A DNA stretch of 64,000 bases, taken from NCBI GenBank assembly GCA_010909165.1, contig VJWM01000254.1:1-64000 (forward strand). Direction: 5' to 3'. Source of the DNA: Anthoceros angustus (Eukaryota > Streptophyta > Anthocerotopsida > Anthocerotales > Anthocerotaceae). This document shows, one piece after another, positions 34,955 through 46,321 of the stretch. Numbering within the stretch: position 1 is the first letter of the stretch; each line of letters opens with the position of its first letter. The position numbers were made by a program, and so were the translations under genes. The notes under the pieces are model-generated. The model did no database searches. It saw only the letters and a program-made list of their open reading frames with translations, and was not told where the DNA came from.

Positions 34955-34966
34955 AACCCTAACCCT
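34955..34966. promoter_or_regulatory. Telo-box-like motif upstream of the carboxypeptidase gene
   Basis: AACCCTAACCCT lies about 230 bp upstream of the start codon. Telo-boxes of this form occur in promoters of growth-associated plant genes. One short copy is weak evidence. Confidence 0.35.
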
Positions 34967-35191
34967 GTCCTGGCCGGGAAGACGGTACCTTTTTAGAGGC
35001 TTAGAGCCAGTGATTCCTTTCTCAGATTTGAGCTATTTGTGTCTCGTAAATTGCGGCGATTGTTACAGTTGTTTGGGAGAATAGACTTCCTACTTGATCG
35101 AAGACCTCTGCGCACTCTGCAGACTGAATTAGTGGATTGCAACTCATTTAAGCTGGACAATTCAGGTTCAGACTCGAACAAGTTGCCTACC

Positions 35192-36568
35192 ATGGCATTG
35201 TCAAAGCGATTCTCAGCTTTCATTGCTTTAGTGGCGATTGTGCCTTTCTTGTTCGCTGCAGATGGGCTCTACTCTGCCTTATTTCCCAATGACCGGCCAC
35301 CGTCCGACCCTCCAGATGCTTTTGTGTTTCCACCGTATGCACTGCCAACCAACTCTGGCTACCTTGTTGTGGACGAGCATTCTCGAGCCAGAATGTTTTA
35401 TGCCTTCTATGAGGCCATATCACCCGCGCAAGCTCTGTCTGACACCCCTATCATCCTGTGGTTGCAAGGGGGCCCAGGTTGCTCGAGTATGACAGGGAAT
35501 TTTTATGAGTTCGGCCCTTGGAAGCTGTCTCAAGATCTTGTGCTGTACAAGAATGAAGCTCCTTGGAATTCTCGCTTTGGTGTCCTGTTTATTGACAATC
35601 CGGTGGGATCAGGGTTTAGTATTGCGGAGAAGGATGAAGATATTCCTACTGATCAGGAGCAAGTTGCAACACACTTGTACACTGCCTTGCAATTGTTTTT
35701 CCACTCGCTGCCTTTTTTCCGGTTTCGGCCGTTCTTCATTGCCGGTGAAAGTTATGCAGGGAAGTACGTCCCTGCCCTGGGATACTACATCATGAAAGCT
35801 AAGGAGAATGTGCAGCAGGAGGGGCCTAACCCCCTTCGACTTGATGGCTTATTGATAGGAAATGGTCTTACGGATCCAATTGTCCAAGTGCAGGCACATG
35901 CCGACACAGCTTACAACTTTGGTCTACTAGATCACATCCAGAAAGCTCAAGTGGAGAAGCTGGCCTCAGAAGTCGTGGAGCTAATCGAGCGGGAGGACTG
36001 GGCCAGAGCTTCTTCATCACGGTCAGCTTTGATGGATTACATACAGGAGGAAAGCGGAATTGCCACGGTGTTAGATATCAGGAGGTCTGTACCTTACCAT
36101 TGCGGTCCCGACGGTAAAGATTTCCTTGCTCCTTTCCTGAACCGCCCGGCCGTGAAGGCAGCACTGAGAGCTGAAGAATCTGCTCAGTGGGTTTCATGTA
36201 ACTCGAGGGTTCGCCAGATCCTAGCTCCCGACGTCATGAAGAGCGTAAAGTGGCAGGTGGAGGCGCTGTTGCAGAAGTATCCGATATTGCTCTACCAGGG
36301 CCAATACGACGCAAAGGATGGCGTCGCATGTTCTGAAGAGTGGATGAAAACTATCACTTGGGGTGGTTTGAAGAGTTTCTTCTCGTCTGAAAGAAAGTTG
36401 TGGCGGGTGCAGGGAGCTTTAGCTGGGTATTGGCGGAGCTTCGGAACTCTGACCCACGTTGTCATTTTGGGAGCAGGGCATCAAGTCCCTGCAGACCAAG
36501 GGCTCGCTTCACAACAAATGGTCGAAACGTGGATTGTTCAGCAGCTCGACGGTCCTGGCACAGCGTAA
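35192..36568 (+). CDS. Serine carboxypeptidase-like protein (peptidase family S10)
   Basis: An intronless frame of 458 residues. The start MALSKRFSAF is chosen because it sits in a good ACCATGG context and is followed by a hydrophobic signal peptide (FIALVAIVPFLFAADG); the frame is open a further 51 codons upstream. The catalytic triad is complete: Ser in GESYAGKYVPA (about residue 190), Asp in QGQYDAKDGV, and His in GAGHQVPADQG near the C-terminus. The oxyanion motif LQGGPGCSSM is also present. The protein should be secreted or vacuolar. In plants the family includes true carboxypeptidases and acyltransferases; the choice cannot be made from motifs alone. CCZ1 follows 0.6 kb downstream on the same strand. 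Confidence 0.95.
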   Translation: MALSKRFSAFIALVAIVPFLFAADGLYSALFPNDRPPSDPPDAFVFPPYALPTNSGYLVVDEHSRARMFYAFYEAISPAQALSDTPIILWLQGGPGCSSMTGNFYEFGPWKLSQDLVLYKNEAPWNSRFGVLFIDNPVGSGFSIAEKDEDIPTDQEQVATHLYTALQLFFHSLPFFRFRPFFIAGESYAGKYVPALGYYIMKAKENVQQEGPNPLRLDGLLIGNGLTDPIVQVQAHADTAYNFGLLDHIQKAQVEKLASEVVELIEREDWARASSSRSALMDYIQEESGIATVLDIRRSVPYHCGPDGKDFLAPFLNRPAVKAALRAEESAQWVSCNSRVRQILAPDVMKSVKWQVEALLQKYPILLYQGQYDAKDGVACSEEWMKTITWGGLKSFFSSERKLWRVQGALAGYWRSFGTLTHVVILGAGHQVPADQGLASQQMVETWIVQQLDGPGTA

Positions 36569-36675
36569 CAGAAGCTCCGCCAGCTTTTGGGGGCATGTCA
36601 TCTGCGTCATCCGTCACGATTCACAAGGAAAAGCAAGTGCACCACGTACATGTATGTATCACCTACATTTTGGCT

Positions 36676-36880
36676 TTCGGCTAATTTATACCTAGATAAA
36701 TGTAGATTTGCCGGTCTCTCTCCGGCGGTTTCGGCTAATTTACACCTAAATAAAATTAGATTTGCCGGTCTCTCTCCGGCGCTTTCGGCTAATGTACACC
36801 TAAATAAAATGAGATTTGCCGACGGTTTCCGCTAATGTACACCTAAATGAAATTAGATTTGCCGGTCTCTCTCCGGCTTA
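36676..36880. repeat. Four-unit minisatellite (about 54 bp) with a hairpin, 3' of the carboxypeptidase gene
   Basis: Units consist of TTTCGGCTAATTTACACCTA, AATAAAATTAGATTTGCC and a GCCGG-TCTCTCT-CCGGC hairpin. The third unit lacks the hairpin loop. It begins about 110 bp after the carboxypeptidase stop and could be part of its 3' untranslated region. Confidence 0.87.
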
Positions 36881-37180
36881 TTGGGTTAAAACATGGAATA
36901 CATACTGCACCAACCTGTTCAGCCCTGCTGTAAAGCAGACTTTGTAGGGAGTGATAAGTGTCGGCCATTGCTGTGTAAGGAAGGGTGCGGAGCCAACGGC
37001 GAAGCTGCAGCATGGGTGCCAATTGGCGAGCAGATTGAGCGCTGGTGCCTCATATGTGCGATCACAGGCGGCGCTTGCGGTTCGATTCCCAGGCTCGCGG
37101 CCGAGCGCAAGCAATGTTATAGGAGCCGGATTTGTTGCCTGCAGCGCAGCCTGTGGTGGGAGGCACTCAGATCCGCCGCG

Positions 37181-39597
37181 ATGGGGGCCTGGGCGGACGC
37201 TTTCCAGGTCTGCGTCTTCGATATGCGGCGAGGCCAGCAGGAGGGCCACGAACTGGACAAGATCCTCTTTTTCTCCCCCGCCGACTGGCCGCTTCCCTCG
37301 CAGCTTTCCGTGGTCGGCCTCAGTGAAGGCCTCATCACCTTCACCAGGTAAGCAGTAGCACCTCGCTGCCTCTCCTTGGATCTTGCTCTGCTACTGTAGC
37401 TTGCCGGTCGTGACGGCCTAGCCTTGCCTTGCCTCGCGCAGGATTTTCTCCCCCGACGCCCCTTGCGAGGTCATGGACGCGGAGAGGCATGTCCATGTCT
37501 TCCTTCAATGCGAGCCTCATATCTGGATGGTCATGGTTCGTGTCTGCCTCCCGTTTCCAGCTGTGACCGCTCTCATGCTGCTGCCGTTGTGAGTGCTGTT
37601 TGAAAATTCTGCAGTCGATCTTGCTTTCGGAACCGCAGCACCATTTCTAGCGACCTCGGTGCTCAGAGTGCACGGACCTGTGAACCTGTAGGTGATTGAG
37701 AAGGGAAGGGACACGCATGAGCCTACCAGATACGTTGCGTTAAAAACGGTGTTGGAAGAAGCGCATCATCTTTTCCAATTGTTTTTCGGTCCTCTCAGAG
37801 CGTTGCTGGACAAGCATCCGGCTGGGGATGTCGCTCGCTGCTGTTTACACTCTTTGCTGCCGGACTATTTCTCAGGTAACGCAGCTCCAGCTCAAGTTCA
37901 GTCCTTGCCGTTTGTCACAAACCCCTATCATGCATCAACTTATCCAGGCATTGGTTAGGTGATGTAGAATAATGACCATGGCTGACATGTGTTCAGATTT
38001 TCAGCTTGGAAAAAAACTCCGTCTTCCATCAAGTGCCGACTGTTTAGCTGAGAGAGGCATGGTTGACAGATTTCCATTGCTCCCAGACGCCCTGTTGGAG
38101 TCACAGGTGCCCTCCACATGCTTGCTCTCTCGTTTTGCAGGCTGTGTATGTGTAGCTTTGCCAGATTTTTGACTGTTTTTTTGCGGGGGCTGCAGGCCCT
38201 TGTAGGCATGATGCAATCCTGGGGTGAAGGTGACTCTATTGTGCATGCCCTAATAGTGTCTCACGATCAACTGGTAGCAAGCACTCTCTCCCCTGTAAGT
38301 TTTGCTATCCCTCGCCTTTACTGTACGTGTTTTGTATGCACTCCAGACGTCACTCGAAAGAGCTGCTTAAGCATTCGTTAATCGAGGTGTGCATATCCTA
38401 AAGGCTTACGTAAATCTCGAATCTGTTGGCAATCCAGGGCGACACTTCAGCACTTTTCTCATATGCTAGCCTCCGAATGAGGCCAGCAGCAGTTTATCGT
38501 GCCACTAGCAACATCAAGAACAACACTCTTCCCTCATTGTACAGATCAGCTAGCGTTGCCCAAATGAGGAGCAAGTCCCAAAGCGATTCTTCAGGGGTTC
38601 GCAAGTCAGAAGGCAAGAGTGATGTGTCCCGGAATGCATCCTCTCTTGCGGATCGAAGCAGCATTCCGAAGCCATTTCAGCGTGATGCATGGTGGAAAGG
38701 TTCTGGAGAATTTTTGTGTACGAGTGCATGGGGAGCGGATTCCGTTGGAGAGCAAAATCTTCCTATCATTTGGCTCCAAGAATCTGGTGAAAGGATGCGC
38801 CTATTTGCGCATCAGTACAAGTCACTCACTTTTTTACTGCTTTTACCAGCTGACTCCTCCCTTGATGGCGTCAATTACATGAAGAAACAGTTCGTTGAGC
38901 AGGTAAGCAACATTCGTGCCAGTTCGCATGGAAGATGTGTCAGGCTCTTTGGTTCTGCTTCAGTTTTCGTCACACAGTGGCTGGCTATGTGTTTGTGTAG
39001 GCGTCCCAAAAGATTCATAGATTGGAAGATAGGCTGGCAAAGGAATGGGGTGGCCCCAATGCTTCTCATATTCCCAGTTACCGGTATCTGTATTTCAATG
39101 TGAATCTCAAAGTGGCTCAGTCTTCGCCTGCTGGCAAGGTTACGACTCTGGCAAAGGTAGTTTGTTCATTTCTAGATATTTGAGTTACTGGGTCACTACT
39201 TGCTGTGAAGTAGAGGTCCCTTGGACTGATGGACTTTTGCTAATGGGGTCGCTTGTGGTGCTGTAGGACACATTAACTGCACTCAGTCGCATTCGAGCAG
39301 AAGTTGATACTGAGAAAGCAAGATTGGCAAGAAGGGATCCAGACTGCGAGCTTGAGTTTGAGATTTCGATGAGGACCAGAAACAACGCTTGGGTAGTGGC
39401 AAGGACCAGGAATGGTCATGAACTCTACACCGCCCTTGAGAAAACTGGGGACACACTTCTCTTAGCTTCAGATGCCATGGAGCAACTGAGTGAACGGTAC
39501 CTTATTACTGTATGGGCTTGTTACCTCGTTCCTCAAACGGTGCTGACCATTTTTTCTGTGCTCCAGGTATTTTGACGGGAGGTTTGCTTCAGGATGA
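37181..39597 (+). CDS. CCZ1: CCZ1 subunit of the MON1-CCZ1 RAB7 exchange factor
   Basis: Nine exons (37181-37347, 37442-37535, 37692-37875, 37997-38106, 38196-38294, 38438-38902, 39001-39156, 39267-39496, 39567-39597) join in phase to 511 residues. Recognisable CCZ1 text: VCVFDMRRGQQEGHELDKIL, QLSVVGLSEGLITFTRIFSP, DAERHVHVFLQCEPHIWMVM, WGGPNASHIPSYRYLYFNVN and the short end RYFDGRF. The N-terminal and central parts form longin domains in this family. With MON1 the protein converts RAB5- to RAB7-type endosomes at the vacuole pathway. Length matches flowering-plant CCZ1 (about 500). All introns are short (about 75-145 bp) and GT-AG. Confidence 0.95.
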
Positions 39598-40212
39598 TCC
39601 GATGATCCGGCACTTTGACAATCCAGGGTGCCTTGGCTGGAACTCTTATGTTAGAAGTCAGTGTACTTACTAAAGCTCTTGTCGAACAGCACTGCGCGGG
39701 AGCGGGTGTAAGGTCTAACACCAGGTCACGTTCACCACATTTTGCATCTTGCATCTACTTTCATGTTGCGGGCTCTGCGGCTCCACTTACCAACTTGCAA
39801 CGATGTTGCAGGGTTCACGTACTTCGCCGAACTCCTGCAAAATGCATGACGTTGATCCGAAGAGGAGTCCATACATTGATTTGTCTATCACCTCATGTAG
39901 ATATATTTGTGCATAACTTTCCGACTTAATACAAAGGATCTTGGGGCGTCTCGATGCCTGTACTCAACGTTTTAGCCCACTTAGCACGAAAAAAAAATAT
40001 TTCCATGACAGTCTCTTCTTGGTTTCCGACGAAATCAAGGTTCCTTGCAATATCCCGCCAAAATGCACACTTGAACGATGCTTCGGCTAGTGCCGCTGAA
40101 ATTTTATGCTGGAGGTGTGTCATCTTCGTCCGACGCACTAGCCAGATGTCCGGCGAAGCGGCACTCTGTAAGCCATTCGAGCAGCTGAGGACGGAAGGAA
40201 GGAGGTGACAAG
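39598..40212. other. Intergenic region between CCZ1 and the FLIP-like gene
   Basis: Contains the CCZ1 3' end and the promoter of the next gene. A minus-strand frame at 40273-39926 shows no domain and overlaps the next gene's first exon. Confidence 0.5.
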
Positions 40213-43200
40213 ATGGAGACCGACGATGACAAATGCAAGCTCCTTCTCGACGAACTCGGGTCTCTTCAGGCAAAGCCGAATCTCCTTACCTCATCAGCTT
40301 GGTGTGCTTTCTCATGTTGAACTACCAAAATTGAGACAGCTCAAGTGGAACAGGCAGGCCAGCCGCTAGCAGTCCAAAGAGAAGCGAAGCTGTTGGAGAG
40401 AGGAAGATCGGGCCTGTTGCCCGATCTTCAACAGCTTCTCACAGGCTTGGGGAGCTGTTTTAACACCTGTCTGTGTTCGCCAGGATTTTGATCAGCGCAT
40501 CGACCGCGTGCGTCTACTGCAGCACCTTTCAGCTGCTAGTGCGGTCGGAAGAATTGAAATCGCCAAGAGCTTGGCAGTATCCTTAACTTTGGGAGCTCTG
40601 CGAGCACCGATTCACTGCCTGGTTTGTTGTCAACTGCCTTCGGCTATCGAGGCTCTCGCTTTGTCTGCTGTTGAGTTCTCTCCTTGACTGCGTCATGGGG
40701 CCTGTGGGAAGAGAGCACCAGCTCCAGCATCAGCACTCTTCAGTGGTGGAACAGCCTCATTCAAGCTGCACGCTGTCAGATATCCCATGTTTCTGGGGGC
40801 GACAGCATTCCGGTTCCACTTCTGGATCTTGCCACTCAGGTGCTCATTCGTCTTTCTATCCAGGAAGAATGGCGATTTTCTGGTGAGCCTGAGTTGCTGC
40901 TCGGGTTGTGGAATACCGCATTTCCCTCTTACCGTATTCCCGTGTTTTGCAGGCCTGTGAATGGGGCGAAAAAACTGTGCAAACTTGGGATCGAGAGGGA
41001 GTTTCTCCGAATCAACAGTGTGATGCTGCCATTGATGTATGGCTCCTCTTCATGGTCACCTATTCTTGGTTGGTCAATTATGTGGCAAAGGATCAATCAG
41101 TCTTGCTTTTGAGGGATAATCTTCTGCAATCACGTTCTGCAGGCGCTCAGGAGCGTTGCTTCGTTGGCTACTTCCGTATTTACCTCTTCAACTCTCCAAA
41201 TAAACTGGGCAGACGACATGGCTGTCCGTTCTGTTGAGGCCTTTATCAAAACATCGTTCACCTACATAGAAATCATGTCCATGAGAAAGGTATCATAAAA
41301 TGGAACCCCAGTTCCCGTGCGCTATTGTAAAGGTTCCATTGTTCCTGAATATTGTAGAGCAGGTGAGTCCGACGTATGACAGTCCTTGTTTCTCTGGACA
41401 GAATTATGTCAAACATCTTGAGGAGGACCTGCGCCCACTTGCCAGTGACTTGATTGATAGTGCCCAGTCTTGGCTGTCAAATATCAAACTAAGTCTCTCA
41501 CCCTTAGGAGCTGCCTTATCTGCAAGCGATGGACATGCCAACACCACGGGGGTGAAAAGGTTGAGCGTCCTGAGGGTGGCAGTGGACAGCATGGTACTGA
41601 CTGCCAATGCCTGTGCTGAAAGCGGGCATCCTCACATTTTGAATGCCCTATGGAAATCTGTGGTGCTTTTGGTTCAGCCACAGGAAGGGATTGATCCCTT
41701 TGGGGAAGTCTTGGACGTAAGTACCATAGTCATGCAGCTTATTCTTCAAGGAGTGCAGAAGCTGAAGGCAGCAGTGAAATCAAGCCTGATACTCATTTCC
41801 AAGCCTCTTAATCTGCCTGATACAGACAGCAAGGAAGCTCGTCTTATACGATTTTTTATCACTCATGCCGTGCGGATTGCTAGATGGTATCCAAAGGAAG
41901 CTGGGAAGGCACACCATACTATTGCTCGCTTTGCAACAAAGCTCTTCTCCATTCTATCAGTGCCAGATGAGTATCTCAATAATACGAAACTTAAACAGAT
42001 ACTCTGTGAAACTGTGTGGCCTGCAACTTGTGCACTTCTGCAATTCCTGCTGAATACAGAAGATGTGGATATTGATCAGAAGTGCCAGTTTCTGCAGTGC
42101 ATCGTGGATGGATATTCACCAACGGAGCCTGAGTGTGACTCTGAGAAAGCGATCACTGTTCTGAATCAGTTGTTTCCTGACGATGACAACAGAATGTCCG
42201 GAGTCCATGGGAGGGTTGGATGCACCGCTCTCTTTCTTAATCTGCTGTCCGTATCACATGGGTACAAAACAGAGGTACTGCTTGAAGTGTGCAGGCACCT
42301 TGACTGGCTTTTGGATACAGTGTCAGAAGAGGGGGCTTATGGTTACATGCTTCAGCGTCAGACTTTTCCAAAGCATGTCAAGGAAACCACCTATGCTTCG
42401 AGTTTACAGCTGACTTTTGTGTGGACACTGCAAGCACTCGAGACATTCATAACAGTGGCTGCATCATCTGGAGCAATGGTTCCTGTTGAGCAGTTCTTTT
42501 TCCGGAATGCCATACACCCAAGTGCACTCTGTGCTGAGCTCATTAGAAACCTCTGGTGCTTTGTTGTGCGAAATGGGGACAAAGCATTAGTATCCGAGCA
42601 TGTCTCGGCATTGTTTAGCATTCTGCAGGCTATGTGTGGTTCCGAAGCTGGCAAAGACTCTGAAATACCGCTGCAGAGGATGGCGAGGTTGATCTGTTCA
42701 CTCTTGGCAATGGCACCGTCATCAGAGGCAGATAGGATTTTCTCGGTAGCTTATCCCAAGAATGCCTTCAAAACACCCTGCTCTGCTAGTTTGGCCCACA
42801 TTCTCTTGCAGGAAGGATGGTCGTTTGGTCTTCTGCCAGAAAGTCGGAGGAAAGGTGCTGTGGTGCAACTGATAGACACTTGCCTGAGTACCTTGAGCGA
42901 TCCTGCTTGGGATGTCGGAGACGAAGGAGCTCATACACGAACCATGCTGCAAATTAAAGCTGCTGCCAGCTTGTTTGATGTTGTGCGTCTATGGTAAGCT
43001 GACATGCACGCCAATTTGCAGTGAGCCATCTACTTGTCATTTTCATTTTGCCTTTCCGCTCATGCCTGACATTTTTTGTTGAATGGTTTGTTCATCTTGC
43101 TTGACGAGCAGCACAGAGATTGGGGAGCAAGTAGATGCCAAAAAGAAAGAAATTGCTGAAGTATGTCTGAAAGTAGTCAAAACGAGCTGTGGACAAGGAG

Positions 43201-44015
43201 GGAATGGATACTGTACGGAAAATATTGCTCTTATAAGCCAGATCCTCAAAATATTCCAGTACGTGCAGCAAGCACTGAGTGTGGGTGAGATCACGGATCT
43301 GCTCAAGTCAGTTGACCAGAGCATTGGCTGTGTTGCTAATCAGGATGTGGGAACCAAGCTGGATCTGATGTTATCTGTTGCTGAATTTTTATCCAGTCTC
43401 TGGGACGTTCCCTTCCCAGAAGATACCGAGGACCCCGCTACGCAGGCATTGTTGAAGCTTTATCATGTAGTTCTTAAGGAGCAGCACTGGGCTCTACTTC
43501 ACTCGGGCCTTGCTTCATTTTCAACATTTGCAGCAAACACACCTATGCCAGAGTTATGGCGCTTTATTCCATCTGATGCATCGCAACCAGATGCTGAGGA
43601 TGTTTTCATGAAGGGTGTACAGACTTTCTTAGAGAAGCAGCTCGGACGACCCCACTTGGATGCAGATTTGGAGGCCAGGGACATCTTGAGGCTGGAGTGC
43701 AAGAGGCAGAGAACGTCTTGTTATACTAGAGCGTATGCATACAAGGGGAGGACTTGCCAGTTGGATGACACCGGTATAGTAGGAATGCAGGGAATGCAGC
43801 TTGACCAGAATGGGTCAAAACCCGACAAGAACGGCGACCTTCCCGGTGAGATATTCAAAGCGCTTGTGATGCTGCAGGAAGGAACAAAGTTACTGGAGAA
43901 AACGCTACCCATGTGGCTCAACACGAAGTCAGTCAGACATTCTGATCAGCACGAATGGTTTGTCTCGCAGCTTGTGGAGGTCCAAAATCGGGTTGGATCA
44001 CTTCCCAGGTTGTAG
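40213..44015 (+). CDS. FLIP/FIRRM-like protein (FIGNL1-interacting regulator of recombination)
   Basis: The likely start is METDDDKCKLLLDELGSL. Exons are clear at about 40484-40621, 40676-40839, 40953-41130, 41150-41289, 41331-41360 (a 30-bp exon, VPLFLNIVEQ), 41402-42994 and 43112-44015; the first joins are approximate. The large exon is a helical, HEAT-like protein (IRNLWCFVVRNGDKALVSEH). The last exon shows HWALLHSGLASFSTFAANTP, then FLEKQL, then LQEGTKLLEKTLPMWL, matching the order of the C-terminus of the animal C1orf112/FIRRM family. Plant FLIP partners the FIGL1 ATPase to restrain crossover formation by controlling RAD51/DMC1. The splice from exon 1 may use a GC donor (CAG|GCAAAG). It is convergent with the ARM gene. 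Confidence 0.75.
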
Positions 44016-44593
44016 TTGTCACAAACACATATATTGTACAGCAATTATTTCAGACGACAAGGCTTCCAGATGCCCTGACGTCTGCGGGTGGAGGTCACGA
44101 AAACCTTTTACCGAAAAGTGTTCAGGTGTGCTAGCATCAATGCAGAGGATCATTTCAACTATGCTAAAAACAATTCAAGTCTAGTAAAAAGAGGCAGCCA
44201 ACTGAAGAGTATAGGTTTTAGCAGTAACTTCCAAGTCACACCTAATAAGTTCATATACACGCACTGCCCCAATCCCATATCCCAACCACTGGCATGAAGA
44301 ATTGACAAGTTGACTACTACACTGGGGAAGGCCTGCCGATTCGGTTCTCTTCACAGTGCACAGAGCCTGCCTCGGACTCAAAATCCGCTCCCAGGAAGCA
44401 CTGTAGCAAGCAGCCATGCGGCAGGAAACCTGAAAAGTCGAATTAGGTTCAACTTGACGCTCAGCCAGAGTAAAGGCAGGATCTGTGAGAGTGATCCATC
44501 AGTGAGTAGCATCAGAAGCCTTCGAATGCCGTTGTGACGATACGAGCTTTTTCCATCCCGAAGAAGTCACTAGCACATCACTGGTAGAAGAGA
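44016..44593. other. Convergent intergenic space
   Basis: Lies between the stops of the FLIP-like (+) and ARM-repeat (-) genes. It should hold both 3' untranslated regions. No other signal. Confidence 0.55.
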
Positions 44594-46321
44594 TCACGAA
44601 GTTCTGCTGAAGATGCTGCGCAGCTTGCCACGCTCCAGGCGCTCAAGCAATCGCTTGGCTCCGGCTATGTCTCTCTGAGCAAGCATGCCCAGATGGTAGC
44701 AAGCTCCTGCTGAAACCATCTGCTTCCTGCATCGGCTGTTTTGCACCAGAGTAGAAAGTGCGGAGATGGGGTACTGTTTTGAAATGCTCATGTTACGGGA
44801 ATCCAGCAGAGCCACGAGACCAGATATTCCCTTCTCCTCCTGCAGAAATTCCTTCCGATTGCTGTCCACAAGCAGAAGACTCGCCAATGCCTGCGCTGCA
44901 CACTCCTGAGCAGTGCTGGTCTTAGCGTCCAGCATCTTCACCAGTGCTGGGATGACACCAGCTTCACCCAGAGCTCTCCTGCTTTCCAGCGAAAACGCAA
45001 GGTGGCAGACTGCTGCTGCAGCCGTTTGTTGAGCAGTCAAACCTCCGTGTCGCAAAACCGCTACAAGCCGGGGCAGAAACCCAGCAGTTATCAAGTACTC
45101 CATGTTGGAAGGAGATGCTGCAATGTTTCTCAAAGCACCCATAGCGATCTCCTGTGCCTTGGGAGTTGTGGCGCCATCCAGGTATCTCAACAAAGGCTGA
45201 ATGCCCCCTTCTGCAGCAATGGCTTGCCTCATCTGGTCATCGTTGAGGGCAATATTTTGCAGGGCGGCAGCAGCATGTTCCTGCGCAAGTGGAGTGCCAG
45301 ACTCCACCAAGTTGATGAGGATGGGAATAGCACCTTCTTCCGCAATGCTACTCCGGATCTCCGAAATCCCTGCAAGATTTCTCAAAGAGCCAGCTGCAGC
45401 TGCCTGGGCTCCTGGAGTACCACTCCGGCAGATCTCTATCAGGGCTGGCGCACCACCGTGGGCAGCCACTGCTCGGGCGTTCTCGGCACTAAATGCCAGG
45501 CCTTGCAGAGCAGCGGCAGCCTTCTCTTTAGCAAGAGAACTCCCAGACTCCAGGAGCCTTACAAGGGGAGCAATTGCCCCCTCGGAGACGATTAGATGCT
45601 CACAGCTATCAGCCAGAGCAAGGCTGCAAATGGCTGCAGCAGCTTTCTCCCGGATGGCAGGCAAGCTGGAGTCCAGCAAGTGCACCAGAGCAGGGATGCC
45701 ACCTTGACCTGCAACCACCAAGACGTTCTTATCATCTTCGTCCATAAGCTCCACCAGGCTGTTGAGAGCCTTCTGCTTGGAATCGGTGTTCCCAATTTGC
45801 AGGCGCGCAATGAGGTCGATAATGTTCCACCTCACTGCCTCCCTGCTAGTCCCTGGGGTTGTACGGCACACGGCCAGGGGTGCTTCTCCGAGCACACCAC
45901 TCTTGATAACAAGCTCGCAGTCGTGAATGTGCAAGTCAAGCTTGGTGGCAAGTGAGTCCAAGTCGCTCTGCATCTGCAGCTTGCCTCCATACTTGAGGTC
46001 CGTGCAGCTTTTGGCTAGAACTTTAGCCTGCTCCAGACTACCCACAATGCTCTGAAGGAGCTCACAACACAAGGGATTGTACAGAAAGCAAGGGGACTCA
46101 GCGAGATCAGTGAGGTGGGCAGGAAGCTGCTGCAGCCTGCTCTTGATAATCTTCCACCTGCCCAAAAACGCCTTAACCTTGAAGGATTCGGCGTCGACGA
46201 GCGGGGCAAGCTGCTGAGCCCGGTGAAGCAGACTATCCGCGCTCAAATCCGTGCTGCCACCTTCCGGGCTGTTCTCAAATCTGTGCTGAACATCCCCGCC
46301 TTTAGCCCCGAACACCCCCAT
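44594..46321 (-). CDS. Armadillo-repeat protein without a U-box
   Basis: An intronless frame of 575 residues. Residues 1-170 resemble the helical N-terminal (UND-like) part of plant U-box/ARM proteins (FLGRWKIIKSRLQQLPAHL). From about 190 to 540 come eight or so armadillo repeats with the usual IPALVHLLDS, AAAAICSLALAD and AAGSLRNLAGI pattern. No U-box lies between them, so it should not be an E3 ligase itself; it would act as a binding scaffold. Similar U-box-less ARM proteins are known in land plants. Upstream is a GC-rich region with a (GAGGC)n run at 46548-46583. Confidence 0.9.
   Translation of the reverse strand: MGVFGAKGGDVQHRFENSPEGGSTDLSADSLLHRAQQLAPLVDAESFKVKAFLGRWKIIKSRLQQLPAHLTDLAESPCFLYNPLCCELLQSIVGSLEQAKVLAKSCTDLKYGGKLQMQSDLDSLATKLDLHIHDCELVIKSGVLGEAPLAVCRTTPGTSREAVRWNIIDLIARLQIGNTDSKQKALNSLVELMDEDDKNVLVVAGQGGIPALVHLLDSSLPAIREKAAAAICSLALADSCEHLIVSEGAIAPLVRLLESGSSLAKEKAAAALQGLAFSAENARAVAAHGGAPALIEICRSGTPGAQAAAAGSLRNLAGISEIRSSIAEEGAIPILINLVESGTPLAQEHAAAALQNIALNDDQMRQAIAAEGGIQPLLRYLDGATTPKAQEIAMGALRNIAASPSNMEYLITAGFLPRLVAVLRHGGLTAQQTAAAAVCHLAFSLESRRALGEAGVIPALVKMLDAKTSTAQECAAQALASLLLVDSNRKEFLQEEKGISGLVALLDSRNMSISKQYPISALSTLVQNSRCRKQMVSAGACYHLGMLAQRDIAGAKRLLERLERGKLRSIFSRTS

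Noticed and set aside
34953-34968. Telomeric repeat
   Set aside because: Only two CCCTAA-type units; better read as a telo-box-like promoter motif.
37000-37110. Possible tRNA gene (GGTTCGATTCC-like B box at 37079)
   Set aside because: No acceptor stem or A box at the right distance; the motif alone is common.
45002-45707. Plus-strand frames opposite the ARM gene
   Set aside because: Shadows of the repeat-rich minus-strand coding sequence.
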